NCBI RefSeq assembly: GCF_021172145.1
Contig: NZ_CP089095.1
Span: forward strand, 806,001 to 870,000
Length of the DNA stretch: 64,000 nt
Origin: Flavobacterium cyclinae
GTDB taxonomy: Bacteria; Bacteroidota; Bacteroidia; Flavobacteriales; Flavobacteriaceae
Reading direction: 5' to 3'
Part shown: positions 52,754 to 60,755 of the stretch, piece by piece
How positions within the stretch are numbered: position 1 is the first letter of the stretch
Layout: each line of letters begins with the position of its first letter
Program-made: the position numbers and the translations under genes
Notes under the pieces: model-generated
What the model saw: the letters and a program-made list of their open reading frames with translations, nothing else
What the model was told of the DNA's origin: nothing
Databases searched by the model: none

Positions 52754-53800
52754 ATGATATTAAAATTTCATTCAGAAACCCCTATAGTGTTAGGTTATAA
52801 TAGAAGTTGTATTTATGATTTGCCAAGACAGAAATATGATTTTGTTCCAAATGAAGTAATAAATACTTTAAGGGATAATATAAATTGTAATATTTCTGAT
52901 TTAAATAATCGATTAGATAATAATGATAAAATTTGGCTTAAATTTTTAATAGAAAATGAATATTGTTTTTTAGTACCAGATTTTTTCATTGATTCTTTTC
53001 CAGAGATTAATTTTAAATGGGAATCACCAGCAAATATTACAAATGCAATAATTGATTTAGATAATTTAGAATGTGAAAGAAATTTTAAATATTTTGAAGA
53101 AATAAACTGTAAACATATTTTATTGAGATTTGTCAAAAATTATAGTGCAGATGAAATAGTTAATTTTTTATTTAGCACATTCAATGATTTAACATTTAAA
53201 TCAGTTGAAGTTGTTTTACCTTTTAATTTGAAAAGCAATAAAAAAAATAATCATATTATATTCAAAAAAATTATTGATAACATTGAACAAGTGACAAGTA
53301 TAAAGTTTTTTGAAGAAAAAATAGAAACTGACATATTTACACCTTATTTGTCAGTTAATATAGGAATATATACTGAAGCGCTACTTAAAAATGTATATTT
53401 TAATGGGAAAATATACATTGAATCCAAAGGTAATATAAAAAATGGTATTGAAACTAAAGAAATTTTAGGAAATTTTTTTAAAATTAAAAATAGCCAACAT
53501 TTAATAAAAAAAATTAAGAACTCTAAATTATGGGGTATTTGTAAGGATCAAATAGATGTTTGCAAAGACTGTGAATTTAGATATATGTGTATAGACAATA
53601 GAGTTCCACAGGAGAGAAATAATGGTTCTTTTTATTATAAATCAGAGTGCTCATATAATCCTTACATTTCTAAATGGAAAGGAGAATTAGGTTATCTATC
53701 TTTGAATGAATCAGGGATTTTATTGAATGATGAAAATTGTTTTGTTGATTACAAAAAAGTAAATGAAATAAATAAAAGTATTTGGAGTGATAAAATATAG
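52754..53800 (+). CDS. gwsS: SPASM-domain peptide maturase (grasp-with-spasm system)
   Basis: 348 residues. The radical SAM signature CxxxCxxC is absent from the N-terminal part, as in the pseudo-radical-SAM partners of this system. The C-terminal SPASM region has Cys in WGICKDQIDVCKDCEFRYMC and later SECSYNP, five to six cysteines that can hold an iron-sulfur cluster. It would bind or present the precursor to GwsG or handle its cofactors. It follows the 53-residue ORF by 4 bp. The assignment rests on the SPASM cysteines and its gene neighbour. Confidence 0.8.
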   Translation: MILKFHSETPIVLGYNRSCIYDLPRQKYDFVPNEVINTLRDNINCNISDLNNRLDNNDKIWLKFLIENEYCFLVPDFFIDSFPEINFKWESPANITNAIIDLDNLECERNFKYFEEINCKHILLRFVKNYSADEIVNFLFSTFNDLTFKSVEVVLPFNLKSNKKNNHIIFKKIIDNIEQVTSIKFFEEKIETDIFTPYLSVNIGIYTEALLKNVYFNGKIYIESKGNIKNGIETKEILGNFFKIKNSQHLIKKIKNSKLWGICKDQIDVCKDCEFRYMCIDNRVPQERNNGSFYYKSECSYNPYISKWKGELGYLSLNESGILLNDENCFVDYKKVNEINKSIWSDKI

Positions 53801-53858
53801 TTTTTAATACACAATCTAATAGAAAAAAATAAAATAAATAAGCCCTCATTTATTGTGC

Positions 53859-53866
53859 TAATTTTG
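53859..53866 (+). promoter_or_regulatory. TAnnTTTG -7 element before the exporter operon
   Basis: TAATTTTG, 128 bp upstream of the exporter start. No TTG -33 box is seen at 17-23 bp, and no AAACCGTAA pair is present in this gap, so the exporter may have separate, weaker or constitutive expression. Confidence 0.5.
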
Positions 53867-53993
53867 AACGTAAATAGACTTTCTACTCATTTAAAGCGTA
53901 ATTGTAATACTTATTGTATGAATTAATTAAATGCTAAAGTCTTTACAACAAAAAAGAATAGAAAATTCTAGCATGTAAGAATTAGTTAAAAAG

Positions 53994-56189
53994 ATGCGTA
54001 AATTTTTCCCTTTCTACAAACAACCCGACAGTAAAGACTGCGGTCCTACATGCCTTAAAATTATTGCCAAGTATCATGGTAAAACTTTAAATATTCAGAC
54101 CTTACGAAGTTTATCAGAAACTACTCGTGAAGGTAGTAATCTATTAACTTTAAGTGATGCTGCTGAAAAAATTGGATTTAGAACATTAGGTGTTAAATTA
54201 TCCATTAAAAAGTTAGAAGAAGCACCTTTACCTTGTATTTTGCATTGGAATAACAATCATTATGTTGTGTTATATAAAATTAAAAAAAATAAATTTTATG
54301 TTTCCGACCCGGCACATGGTTTGTTAGAATATAACGAAGAAGAATTTTTAAAATTTTGGATTGGAAATAATGCTTCAACAGACACAGAAGAAGGAATTGC
54401 TTTACTATTAGAACCTACTCCAACTTTTTATAAAAATGAGTGGGATAATCAAGATAGTAAAGAGTTTGGTTTTGCTTTGTTAACTAAATATATTATTCCT
54501 TATAAATCTTTTGTTGTTCAGTTGGCTATTGGTTTATTAGCGGGTAGTTTATTGCAACTTATTTTTCCATTTCTTACTCAAAGTATAGTAGATGTTGGTA
54601 TTCAAAACCAAAATCTACATTTTATTTATTTAGTATTGTTTGCTCAACTTTTTTTGTTCTTTGGTAAAACGGCTTTAGAACTCATTAGAAGTTGGATATT
54701 ATTGCATTTATCAACCCGAATAAATATTTCACTTATTTCTGATTTTTTCATCAAATTAATGAACTTACCTATTTCATTTTTTGATGTTAGAATGACAGGA
54801 GATATCATGCAACGCATTAATGATCATAAAAGAATTGAAAGGATATTAACCACTTCTTCATTAAGTGTATTATTTTCTGTGATTAATATGTTTATTATGG
54901 GCGGAGTTTTGGCTTACTATAATTTAAAAATATTTGCAGTTTTCTTTATCGGAAGTATCTTATACTTTGGTTGGGTAGTTTTGTTTTTAAAAAGAAGAGA
55001 AGCATTAGATTATAAGCGATTTGCAGAAGTTTCACAAGAGCAAAGCAAAGTAATTGAACTTATAAATGGCATGCAAGAAATCAAACTCCACAATGCAGAA
55101 AAACAAAAGCGCTGGGGTTGGGAATACGTTCAAGCACGATTGTTCAGGGTTTCAATGAAAAGCTTGGTATTAGAACAAACACAAAGTATTGGTTCTAACT
55201 TCATCAACGAATTAAAAAATATCATCATCGTTTTTCTATCTGCCAAATTGGTTATCGATGGGCAAATCACTTTAGGTATGATGATGGCAATTAGTAGTAT
55301 TGTAGGAAACCTTAATGGACCTGTTTTGCAATTAATAGGTTTCATTAGAGAAGTACAAGATGCTAAAATATCATTAGCTAGATTATCTGAAATTCACGAA
55401 AAAGAAGATGAAGCGCAGCAAGAAGCAACACAAACGAATAACATCCCATTAGAAAGCGATATTGCTTTAAAAGAAGTCTCTTTTAGATATATAGGTTCAG
55501 ATAGTAATGTATTAGATAATTTGAATTTGGTCATTCCTTCAAATAAAATAACAGCAGTTGTTGGAACTAGTGGAAGCGGTAAGACCACCCTGATGAAACT
55601 TTTATTAAAGTTCTATGAACCTAATAAAGGTCAAATCACAATTGGTAAAACGGATTTGAATAATATCCAGCAAAAATCCTGGCGTTCTCATATTGGAACA
55701 GTAATGCAAGAAGGTTATATTTTTAATGACACAATTGCTAATAATATTGCAGTTGGTGTTGATGTAATTGATAAAGAACGTTTAGTTTATGCAGCCGATG
55801 TGGCAAATATTTTAAGTTTCATTCAAGAATATCCTTTAGGATTCAATACTAAAATCGGTCAAGAAGGTGTAGGAATGAGTACAGGACAGAAGCAACGATT
55901 ATTAATTGCAAGAGCGGTTTACAAAAATCCGGAAATGCTATTCTTTGATGAAGCCACTTCTGCTTTAGATGCCAATAACGAAAAAGAAATTATGGAGAAG
56001 TTAAATATCTTCTTCAAAAATAAGACCGTTGTTGTAATTGCACACCGATTAAGTACAGTTATGAATGCTGAACAAATCGTAGTTTTGGAAAAAGGAAAAA
56101 TTATTGAAACGGGTAATCATTACGAATTAGTTGCCAAGAAAGGAAACTATTATGGGTTAGTAAAAAATCAATTGCAATTAGGAAATTAA
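53994..56189 (+). CDS. Peptidase C39-containing ABC exporter (bacteriocin-type)
   Basis: 731 residues. The N-terminal C39 peptidase shows Q10 and catalytic Cys16 in KQPDSKDCGPTC, followed by the His region HWNNNHYVV and DPAHG. Six transmembrane helices (about 165-440) follow. The nucleotide-binding domain has Walker A GTSGSGKTT, the signature MSTGQKQR, Walker B MLFFDEATSALD and the H-loop IAHRLS. It should cut leaders after GG and export both the six-Cys and the Thr/Asp-rich peptides across the inner membrane. The HlyD gene follows after 1 bp. Confidence 0.95.
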   Translation: MRKFFPFYKQPDSKDCGPTCLKIIAKYHGKTLNIQTLRSLSETTREGSNLLTLSDAAEKIGFRTLGVKLSIKKLEEAPLPCILHWNNNHYVVLYKIKKNKFYVSDPAHGLLEYNEEEFLKFWIGNNASTDTEEGIALLLEPTPTFYKNEWDNQDSKEFGFALLTKYIIPYKSFVVQLAIGLLAGSLLQLIFPFLTQSIVDVGIQNQNLHFIYLVLFAQLFLFFGKTALELIRSWILLHLSTRINISLISDFFIKLMNLPISFFDVRMTGDIMQRINDHKRIERILTTSSLSVLFSVINMFIMGGVLAYYNLKIFAVFFIGSILYFGWVVLFLKRREALDYKRFAEVSQEQSKVIELINGMQEIKLHNAEKQKRWGWEYVQARLFRVSMKSLVLEQTQSIGSNFINELKNIIIVFLSAKLVIDGQITLGMMMAISSIVGNLNGPVLQLIGFIREVQDAKISLARLSEIHEKEDEAQQEATQTNNIPLESDIALKEVSFRYIGSDSNVLDNLNLVIPSNKITAVVGTSGSGKTTLMKLLLKFYEPNKGQITIGKTDLNNIQQKSWRSHIGTVMQEGYIFNDTIANNIAVGVDVIDKERLVYAADVANILSFIQEYPLGFNTKIGQEGVGMSTGQKQRLLIARAVYKNPEMLFFDEATSALDANNEKEIMEKLNIFFKNKTVVVIAHRLSTVMNAEQIVVLEKGKIIETGNHYELVAKKGNYYGLVKNQLQLGN

Positions 56190-56190
56190 C

Positions 56191-57474
56191 ATGCCGAATC
56201 ATAACGAAATAGAACTTAGAAGCGAGGAAGTTCAGGATATATTAACTAAAATTCCACATTGGATTATTCGATGGGGTTCTTTGGTGGTTTTAATTATTTT
56301 ACTGTTTTTATTTTTGGTGTCCTGGATGGTTAAATATCCAGACATAATTACTACTGAGATTACCATTACAACCCAAATCCCCCCTGAAAAACTAGTTGCT
56401 AAAACTTCTGGTAAAATTCAAGCCATTTTAATTAGTGATAAAGCAAAAGTTAATGAAAATACTCCGTTAGCAGTGATTGAAAATGCAGCCAATTATAAAG
56501 ATGTATTTCTTTTAAAAGCAATCACAGATACGATTTCTTTAAGTAATTCAAAATTCCCTTTTGAAAAATTACAAGCGGCACAATTGGGAGAAATTGAAAA
56601 TAGTTTTGCTATGTTTCAAAAGGAGTATATCGCAAGCGAATTGAACAAACAATTGCAACCATATAAAGTTGAGTCAAGCGCACAAAGTTTTGAAGCTAAA
56701 CAATTAAGAGAACGTTTACAGCTTTTGGAAGGACAGAAAGGAATTAATCAATCAGAACTTCAGTTACTAAAAACTGATGTGGAGCGTTATGAAAAACTAT
56801 TCAAAAAAGGTGTCATATCAGCACAAGAAATCGAAAAACAAAGATTAGTTTTTCTACAAGCCGAAAAGAACTACAAAAGTTTATTAAGTTCTATTTCACA
56901 ATTGAAATCTTCCATTAACGAATTGAACAGAAGTAGTAAAACAACCGTAATAAATGAGAGTACCACTTCAATTAATTTAGAAAGAAGTGTAATGCAATCG
57001 TTTTACCAACTTAAAAAAGCAATTAAAGATTGGGAGTTAAATTATGTCTTTCGTTCATCAGTAAAAGGTACTGTTTCCTTTTTGCAGATTTGGTCTGAAA
57101 ATCAAACCATAAACTCTGGAGAAAACATGTTTGCCATAATACCTTCAACTGAAAAAGGCTACATTGGAAAAGTGAAAGCTATAGCTCAAAATTCAGGTAA
57201 ATTACAAATAGGTCAAAAAGTAAACATTCGATTAGCCAATTATCCTGATAGAGAATTTGGAGTGATTGAAGGAAGATTAAAAACCATATCACTGACTCCG
57301 GATGAAGAAGGTAATTTACTTTTAGATATAGAACTTCCAAACGGACTCCAAACTTCGTATAAAAAGCAAATCAACTTCCAACAAGAAATGACAGGAACCG
57401 CTGATATCATTACTGAAGATTTACGATTGTTAGAAAGATTATTATATCAATTTAGAGATGTTTTTAGAAGATAA
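56191..57474 (+). CDS. HlyD-family membrane fusion protein
   Basis: 427 residues. One N-terminal transmembrane helix (VLIILLFLFLVSWMVKYPD, about 32-52) is followed by a barrel-sandwich half (ITTQIPPEKLVAKTSGKIQA), a long coiled coil (about 140-255, with many Gln/Leu heptads) and the second half with beta barrel (FRSSVKGTVSFLQI). It links the C39 exporter with an outer-membrane TolC-like channel, which is not in the window. The stop codon is only a few bases before operator D. A decayed duplicate of this gene lies 2.2 kb downstream. Confidence 0.93.
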   Translation: MPNHNEIELRSEEVQDILTKIPHWIIRWGSLVVLIILLFLFLVSWMVKYPDIITTEITITTQIPPEKLVAKTSGKIQAILISDKAKVNENTPLAVIENAANYKDVFLLKAITDTISLSNSKFPFEKLQAAQLGEIENSFAMFQKEYIASELNKQLQPYKVESSAQSFEAKQLRERLQLLEGQKGINQSELQLLKTDVERYEKLFKKGVISAQEIEKQRLVFLQAEKNYKSLLSSISQLKSSINELNRSSKTTVINESTTSINLERSVMQSFYQLKKAIKDWELNYVFRSSVKGTVSFLQIWSENQTINSGENMFAIIPSTEKGYIGKVKAIAQNSGKLQIGQKVNIRLANYPDREFGVIEGRLKTISLTPDEEGNLLLDIELPNGLQTSYKKQINFQQEMTGTADIITEDLRLLERLLYQFRDVFRR

Positions 57475-57477
57475 TTT

Positions 57478-57536
57478 AAACCGTAAAAATCAATTTATTA
57501 AACCGTAAAATAACTTTTTTATTTAAATTATGTTTG
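57478..57536 (+). promoter_or_regulatory. Operator pair D and promoter of the 58-residue peptide gene
   Basis: AAACCGTAA at 57478-57486 and 57500-57508, 22 bp apart. TATGTTTG at 57529-57536 is a perfect TAnnTTTG box, with TTTG 30 bp after the CC of the second repeat. The gene start is 107 bp further. Confidence 0.88.
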
Positions 57537-57643
57537 TATTTATATAGCTATAAATCCATTGTTATTTTAATTATGGTACTAAAGGATTGATCATCCGAAA
57601 CTTTATTTAGTTAATGAAAAATTAAAATTATTAAATTAATCTT

Positions 57644-57820
57644 ATGAAAAACAAAAAATTAATTGTTGTATTAAGTGCTATTCTTATGTTTGTAATGTCT
57701 ACAGAAATAGCATTTGCAAAAAAACCACCAAGAGGAAATAATTATATTGAAAATGGTCATTTATATGTTTGGTTTGAAGATCATTATATTGACATGGGTG
57801 AATACGATCCAGGGCCATAA
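57644..57820 (+). CDS. Small Sec-secreted peptide (58 residues)
   Basis: Signal peptide MKNKKLIVVLSAILMFVMST ends at EIAFA, leaving a mature peptide of about 32 residues: KKPPRGNNYIENGHLYVWF, then acidic and Pro-Gly-Pro end. It has no Cys and no GG leader, so it uses Sec rather than the C39 exporter. It lies downstream of operator D, which is shared with the precursor genes, and is followed by a terminator. It might be a signalling, effector or immunity peptide of the regulon. I do not recognise a family. Confidence 0.7.
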   Translation: MKNKKLIVVLSAILMFVMSTEIAFAKKPPRGNNYIENGHLYVWFEDHYIDMGEYDPGP

Positions 57821-57838
57821 TTTTAAATTTTTAAATTT

Positions 57839-57865
57839 GAGGTGGTAAATCCACCTCATTTTTTT
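57839..57865 (+). terminator. Terminator after the 58-residue peptide gene
   Basis: GAGGTGG, loop TAAAT, CCACCTC, then A and seven T: a perfect 7-bp stem with a good T run. The third case here of a small peptide gene followed by a terminator and then a larger gene. Confidence 0.85.
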
Positions 57866-57868
57866 ATT

Positions 57869-58795
57869 ATGAAAAACAAATTAACTTTTATATTATATTT
57901 TATTTGTCTGACTGTTAGTTCTCAAATTATTAGAGGCACAGTTGTTGATAGTTTACAAAACAAACCTTTAGACTTTGTTAATGTATTTCTTAAAAAAAGT
58001 ACTTTTGGAACTTTTACAGATACCATTGGGAAATTTGAGATAGGGTGTCTTGATTCTTCTGATAGTTTATTCATCTCAAGAATAGGTTATAGAACAAAAA
58101 AATATAAAATTTCAGAGATTAATATTGAGAAAGAATTAAGGATAGACTTAACAGAAGCAGTAGAAAAACTAAATGAGATTATAATTGTAAGTAAAAAAGT
58201 TAATTATACAGCTGTAAAAAAAATAAAAGATCATAGTAAAAAAGAGGAATCAAACTATTTTTCTTTTCAGTTTGGGACAGAACATTGCGTTTATGTTTCT
58301 AATCCTTCAAAAATTAGAGGGAAATTGGAAATCATTTCATTAGAATTAAATGAGGTAAAAGATGGTACAAAATCATGTAAAGAATGTAAAGTTGATTACA
58401 TAACGGATTTTAATATTAAATTTTATGAATATGATGAAAAGACTAAAAAACCAGGTAACGAAATCTATGATAAACCAATATTAATAATTCCTCAGAATAA
58501 AAGTTACACCTTAAAAATAAATCTTAAAGATTTAAATATTCCATTTCCTGATAATGGTATATGTATAGGTGTTGAAGTAATAAATACAAAATATAAAAAT
58601 CCAAAATTAGCTGGAGCAATAACTGCACCATCTTTGAATTTTGATAGAATTCGAAAGCCAATTAATAATGAAAGTTGGGTTAGATATAGGAATATTGGCA
58701 ATTGGAATTTTAAATCTTTTAAAGGAAGAGATAAAAAAGGGGTCTTTTTAGATAGATTAAAAATAGATTTAAGTGTTAAATTTGAAAAAGAGTAA
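57869..58795 (+). CDS. Carboxypeptidase-regulatory-like domain protein, secreted
   Basis: 308 residues from ATG 57869 (MKNKLTFILYFICL); an in-frame GTG at 57842 lies inside the terminator. After the signal peptide the first domain (about 20-105) is the CarboxypepD_reg-like fold (IIRGTVVDSLQNKPLDFVNV, then GTFTDTIGKFEI), as found at the N-terminus of TonB-dependent receptors. The rest has no recognisable domain (jelly-roll-like strands, for example YTLKINLKDLNIPFP). There is no beta barrel for a receptor. The GLPGLI gene follows after 3 bp, a pairing common in Bacteroidetes. Confidence 0.75.
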   Translation: MKNKLTFILYFICLTVSSQIIRGTVVDSLQNKPLDFVNVFLKKSTFGTFTDTIGKFEIGCLDSSDSLFISRIGYRTKKYKISEINIEKELRIDLTEAVEKLNEIIIVSKKVNYTAVKKIKDHSKKEESNYFSFQFGTEHCVYVSNPSKIRGKLEIISLELNEVKDGTKSCKECKVDYITDFNIKFYEYDEKTKKPGNEIYDKPILIIPQNKSYTLKINLKDLNIPFPDNGICIGVEVINTKYKNPKLAGAITAPSLNFDRIRKPINNESWVRYRNIGNWNFKSFKGRDKKGVFLDRLKIDLSVKFEKE

Positions 58796-58798
58796 TGT

Positions 58799-59590
58799 AT
58801 GTATAGAGTTATTTTAATAATGCTATTTCTATGGAATAGTTTAAGTGCTCAAAACTTTAGTGGAAGAGCAGAATATATAACTAAATTGAATGAAGAAGAG
58901 TTTAAAAAACAAGCTTTTTCAGATCCTAATATGGATCCTGTAATGAAAAAATTTATTGAAGACAAAATGAAGCAAAAACTTCAAAAGAATTATGTTTTAA
59001 ATTTTAATCAATATTTGTCCATTTATCAAGAAAATCAAACCATTAATATAGATAAAGAAAATATAGATAATTCATGGTCTCCTTATGGTATTGATTTAAA
59101 ATATTTTAAAAATTTAAAATCTCAAAAAAGTATAATTCAGAAAGATTTATTGGGTAAGTATTTTTTTATAGAAGACGATTTGGAAAAATTTGAATGGCAA
59201 CTTTTAAATCAAACAAAAAAAATTGGAGACTATAATTGTTTTAGTGCTAAATTAATAATAAAACCTAGTCAAGAAGAAATTACAAATTATGAAGCAGAAC
59301 TTATAGAATACGAAAAGAATAAGACTAATTTCATGAAACCAATTATTCCTGAGGATAAAATTATCACTGTTTGGTATACCACAGAAATACCTGTTAGCAT
59401 GGGGCCTGATAAATACTGGGGATTACCAGGATTAATTTTAGAAGTTAATGATGGAAAAACTATAACTCAATGTAGTAAAATAATACTTAGTGGTAAAGAA
59501 ATCAAGATTGATTTTCCAAAGGGAAATCTTATTTCTCCAAATAACTATAATAAAATTGTTGAAGAAAAAATAAAACAAATGGAAGACTAA
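58799..59590 (+). CDS. GLPGLI family secreted protein
   Basis: 263 residues with a signal peptide ending near SLSAQNFSG. The eponymous motif appears as KYWGLPGLILEVNDGKT at about residue 205. A preceding conserved Trp-Tyr-Thr (ITVWYTTEIPVSMGPDKYWG) also matches the family. Function is unknown; GLPGLI proteins often sit beside receptors or peptide secretion genes. It ends the run that begins with the 58-residue peptide gene. Confidence 0.88.
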   Translation: MYRVILIMLFLWNSLSAQNFSGRAEYITKLNEEEFKKQAFSDPNMDPVMKKFIEDKMKQKLQKNYVLNFNQYLSIYQENQTINIDKENIDNSWSPYGIDLKYFKNLKSQKSIIQKDLLGKYFFIEDDLEKFEWQLLNQTKKIGDYNCFSAKLIIKPSQEEITNYEAELIEYEKNKTNFMKPIIPEDKIITVWYTTEIPVSMGPDKYWGLPGLILEVNDGKTITQCSKIILSGKEIKIDFPKGNLISPNNYNKIVEEKIKQMED

Positions 59591-59689
59591 ATTTATTCCA
59601 ATAAAAATAGAATTGTGAACTTAAAAAAAGATTAATCCTTTTATTTCTCTTGTTTTTAGTGTTCTAGATAGTTGAATTACTAGGTATAA

Positions 59690-60172
59690 TTATGACTGTG
59701 GATGCTATATTCAATATAATTCTAACTGATAAATTAGTTGCCAAAATTCCTAGTATAATTGATGTCATTTTAATTGAATACAAGGTAAATATTAAAAACA
59801 CTTTAGCAATAATTGAAAATGTTTCTAATTTTGGATGGACAAAAAGAAATTAATCAATCAGAACTTCAATTATTAAAATGGATGTAAAGTTCTAAAAAGA
59901 ATATTTCAGCGAAAAAACAAAAATAAATATTTTGACTAGCTAAAATTACTCTGATAAGTAGTTTGGTGTTTTTGAAGGAAAATTTTAAACAGTATCATCA
60001 ACACAAGGCAAAGAAGACAATTTGCTTTTAGATATTGAACTTCCAAATAGTCTTCAAACATCCTATAATAAACAGATCAACTTCCAACAGAAAATTACAG
60101 GAACTGATATCATTACCGAAGATTTACGCTTATTAGAAAGATTATTATATCAATTTAGAGATATTTTAGAAA
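59690..60172 (+). pseudogene. Degenerate HlyD-family gene remnant
   Basis: Matches the intact HlyD gene in order but with gaps. AAATTAGTTGCCAAAATTCC to about 59,830 matches the region near HlyD residue 60. Then ATTAATCAATCAGAACTTCA matches a stretch about 250 bp later in the parent. From about 60,020 the C-terminal part is nearly identical (LLDIELPN, LQTSY, DIITEDLRLLERLLYQFRD). Stops and frameshifts break the frame and at least two internal parts of the gene are deleted. The original stop is lost, so the last part reads into operator E. Confidence 0.85.
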
Positions 60173-60188
60173 ATAATCATGTTTCTAT

Positions 60189-60246
60189 AAACCGTAAACA
60201 ATACCCTTTAAAACCGTAAAATACTATTTTTCAAAATTTTAATTTG
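60189..60246 (+). promoter_or_regulatory. Operator pair E and promoter of the 79-residue gene
   Basis: AAACCGTAA at 60189-60197 and 60211-60219, 22 bp apart. TAATTTG follows with TTTG at 60243-60246, 29 bp after the CC of the second repeat, the same spacing as in pair A. It lies at the end of the HlyD remnant, just as pair D lies at the end of the intact HlyD gene. Confidence 0.83.
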
Positions 60247-60263
60247 CTTACAAATTTTAGTTT

Positions 60264-60503
60264 ATGAAAGCATATACCCTAAAAAGAAGAAAAGATACTG
60301 AAGAATATCATTTATTTGAAGGAGATTTTTCTCAAGAGCCGTGTACTTCTCAGAATTTATCAATTTGTGAAAAAATGATAAAATCAGAAAGTGTAGGTAA
60401 TAAATTTCAATGTTTAAATGAAAAAGAAGCTAGGTTAGAAATTGCCAAAATAGGTAGACCTGTTTGTGGCGTTTGTACAAGTCATTTATATACAACTTAT
60501 TAA
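60264..60503 (+). CDS. Small Cys-containing protein of the operator regulon
   Basis: 79 residues (MKAYTLKRRKDTEEYHLFEG...). Five Cys at 27, 35, 50, 68 and 71, the last two in RPVCGVCTSHLY, a C-x-x-C that could bind zinc or iron-sulfur or be redox-active. It has no leader and no membrane segment, so it is probably cytoplasmic. It is the first gene after operator E and 10 bp before the next small gene. I do not recognise it. Confidence 0.65.
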   Translation: MKAYTLKRRKDTEEYHLFEGDFSQEPCTSQNLSICEKMIKSESVGNKFQCLNEKEARLEIAKIGRPVCGVCTSHLYTTY

Positions 60504-60513
60504 TATAATAACA

Positions 60514-60693
60514 ATGAAAAAGCTACTTATAATCACATTATTAGCTGTATTTACAGTTTTAGTTAATGCACAAGAAAAAAAATCAAAAACTTACAACCAA
60601 CACAGAAGTGCTAAAACAGGTAGATATGTAACTAAATCGGAAACTAAAAAGAGTCCGAGTACTACTTATACAACAAAAAGAAGTAGAAAGTAA
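60514..60693 (+). CDS. Small secreted basic peptide with RSAKTGRYVTK motif
   Basis: 59 residues. A signal peptide (MKKLLIITLLAVFTVLVNAQ) precedes about 39 basic residues. HRSAKTGRYVTKSETKKSPS is close to a short Arg/Lys/Thr motif that I know from small bacterial proteins of uncertain role. Here it follows a signal peptide, which is unusual. The rest is TTYTTKRSRK, making the mature peptide strongly positively charged. Such a cationic secreted peptide could act on membranes, but that is inference. Confidence 0.65.
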   Translation: MKKLLIITLLAVFTVLVNAQEKKSKTYNQHRSAKTGRYVTKSETKKSPSTTYTTKRSRK

Positions 60694-60755
60694 ATGTAAT
60701 ATTTATTAGTTATGAGCAATGTAAAAAATAGACGTTAAAAGAATAAATATAATAA

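Noticed and set aside
52754..53800. Canonical radical SAM enzyme
   Set aside because: There is no CxxxCxxC motif; only SPASM cysteines at the C-terminus, so I call it a SPASM-only maturase.
53893..53901. AAAGCGTAA before the C39 exporter gene as a possible sixth operator
   Set aside because: One mismatch at a key position, no partner 22 bp away and no TTTG element at 29-30 bp.
60022..60219. A functional 65-residue gene in the HlyD-like stretch
   Set aside because: It is the C-terminal part of a broken HlyD copy and reads through into the operator; no own promoter or start context.
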